Assembly (NCBI GenBank): GCA_002726415.1
Contig: PBSU01000025.1
Coordinates: forward strand, 33,178 to 75,667
Length of the DNA stretch: 42,490 bases
From: Acidiferrobacteraceae bacterium
GTDB lineage: Bacteria > Pseudomonadota > Gammaproteobacteria > Arenicellales > UBA868
Reading direction: 5' to 3'
Each line of letters starts with the position of its first letter. The stretch's first letter is position 1. A model generated the notes under the pieces. The model searched no databases and was not told the origin of the DNA. It was given only the letters and a program-made list of their open reading frames with translations. This document shows, piece after piece, positions 42,263-42,490 of the stretch. Position numbers and translations under genes: made by a program.

Positions 42263-42490
42263 CTAGCACTGTGATCTTGTGCGGCTGGCCCGAACCCCAC
42301 ACTGCCACAGGCCCAACCCCAACAAGAGTATGCAGCACAGTGCGACGGGCAAATTGCCCCAGCGCACAAACGGCGTCGTACCTGTCATAGGCTGGATCGT
42401 GCCACGCACTACAGCCCGCTCAAACTGCCCGGCCAAGGCGCTGACGGTACCATCCGGCCCGATCAGTGAGGAAAGCCCATTGTTGCTCGA
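42263..42490 (-). CDS. lnt: Apolipoprotein N-acyltransferase, C-terminal part
   Basis: The last 75 codons of lnt; the gene's 5' part lies beyond the window. The visible end shows SNNGLSSLIGPDGTV, then RGTIQPMTGTTPFVRWGNLP, followed by a hydrophobic final membrane helix (about residues 51-64 of the visible part) and a short basic tail. This is the characteristic C-terminus of Lnt, the enzyme that adds the third acyl chain to lipoproteins at the inner membrane. The frame runs off the window edge at 42490 without a stop. Confidence 0.88.
   Translation of the reverse strand, partial: SSNNGLSSLIGPDGTVSALAGQFERAVVRGTIQPMTGTTPFVRWGNLPVALCCILLLGLGLWQCGVRASRTRSQC

Overview
The window looks like chromosomal DNA of a sulfur-oxidising gammaproteobacterium. 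The evidence is a soxXYZAB thiosulfate-oxidation cluster, a tusA-dsrE2 sulfur-relay pair, a DUF302 gene, and a housekeeping order typical of Gammaproteobacteria (leuS, lptE, holA, proA, nadD, rsfS, rlmH, maf, rng). A nitric-oxide-type gene set with a perfect FNR/DNR-type box suggests a denitrifying or microaerobic lifestyle. I cannot name genus or species. No rRNA, tRNA, CRISPR array, insertion sequence or phage gene was recognised.

Layout. (1) 1-5.1 kb: the 3' part of an unknown gene, a convergent 65-residue unknown, then soxX-soxY-soxZ-soxA-soxB, all on the minus strand. A strong intrinsic terminator lies between soxA and soxB. No soxCD or soxK lies in the cluster, which suggests the branched pathway that leaves sulfane sulfur for storage or for a cytoplasmic oxidation system. 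(2) 5.4-8.3 kb: a BepA-like periplasmic metalloprotease diverges from a PLP aminotransferase. (3) 8.4-9.9 kb: a structured leader, tusA and dsrE2 with a clear terminator, then DUF302 on the opposite strand. (4) 10.1-21.7 kb: a long minus-strand housekeeping run from DUF4389 and leuS to rng and a nitrilase-family amidase, with an MDR oxidoreductase between leuS and lptE. (5) 22-29 kb: PBP1b, DUF2007, a cyclopropane-fatty-acid-synthase-like methyltransferase, an AI-2E-type transporter, an OsmC protein, and trpC-trpG without trpD.

(6) 29.3-33.5 kb: an accessory block between trpG and trpE. It holds a 12-TM NnrS/COX1-like protein coupled to DUF2249, a divergent hemerythrin with an FNR/DNR box in the shared upstream region, and a choline-sulfatase-like sulfatase. 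(7) 33.5-38 kb: trpE, gph, rpe and a DegQ/MucD-type protease, all minus strand. (8) 38.3-41.2 kb: a plus-strand catabolic operon of a Rieske oxygenase of the quaternary-amine type and two related SDR dehydrogenases. (9) 41.3 kb to the end: a cytosolic 5'-nucleotidase downstream of the 3' end of lnt.

How the parts work together. Sox proteins oxidise thiosulfate in the periplasm. TusA and DsrE2 would pass sulfane sulfur in the cytoplasm. The hemerythrin/DUF2249/12-TM set probably responds to NO or low oxygen. The sulfatase and Rieske-SDR genes may attack sulfate esters and N-methylated or quaternary amines, but that link is inference.
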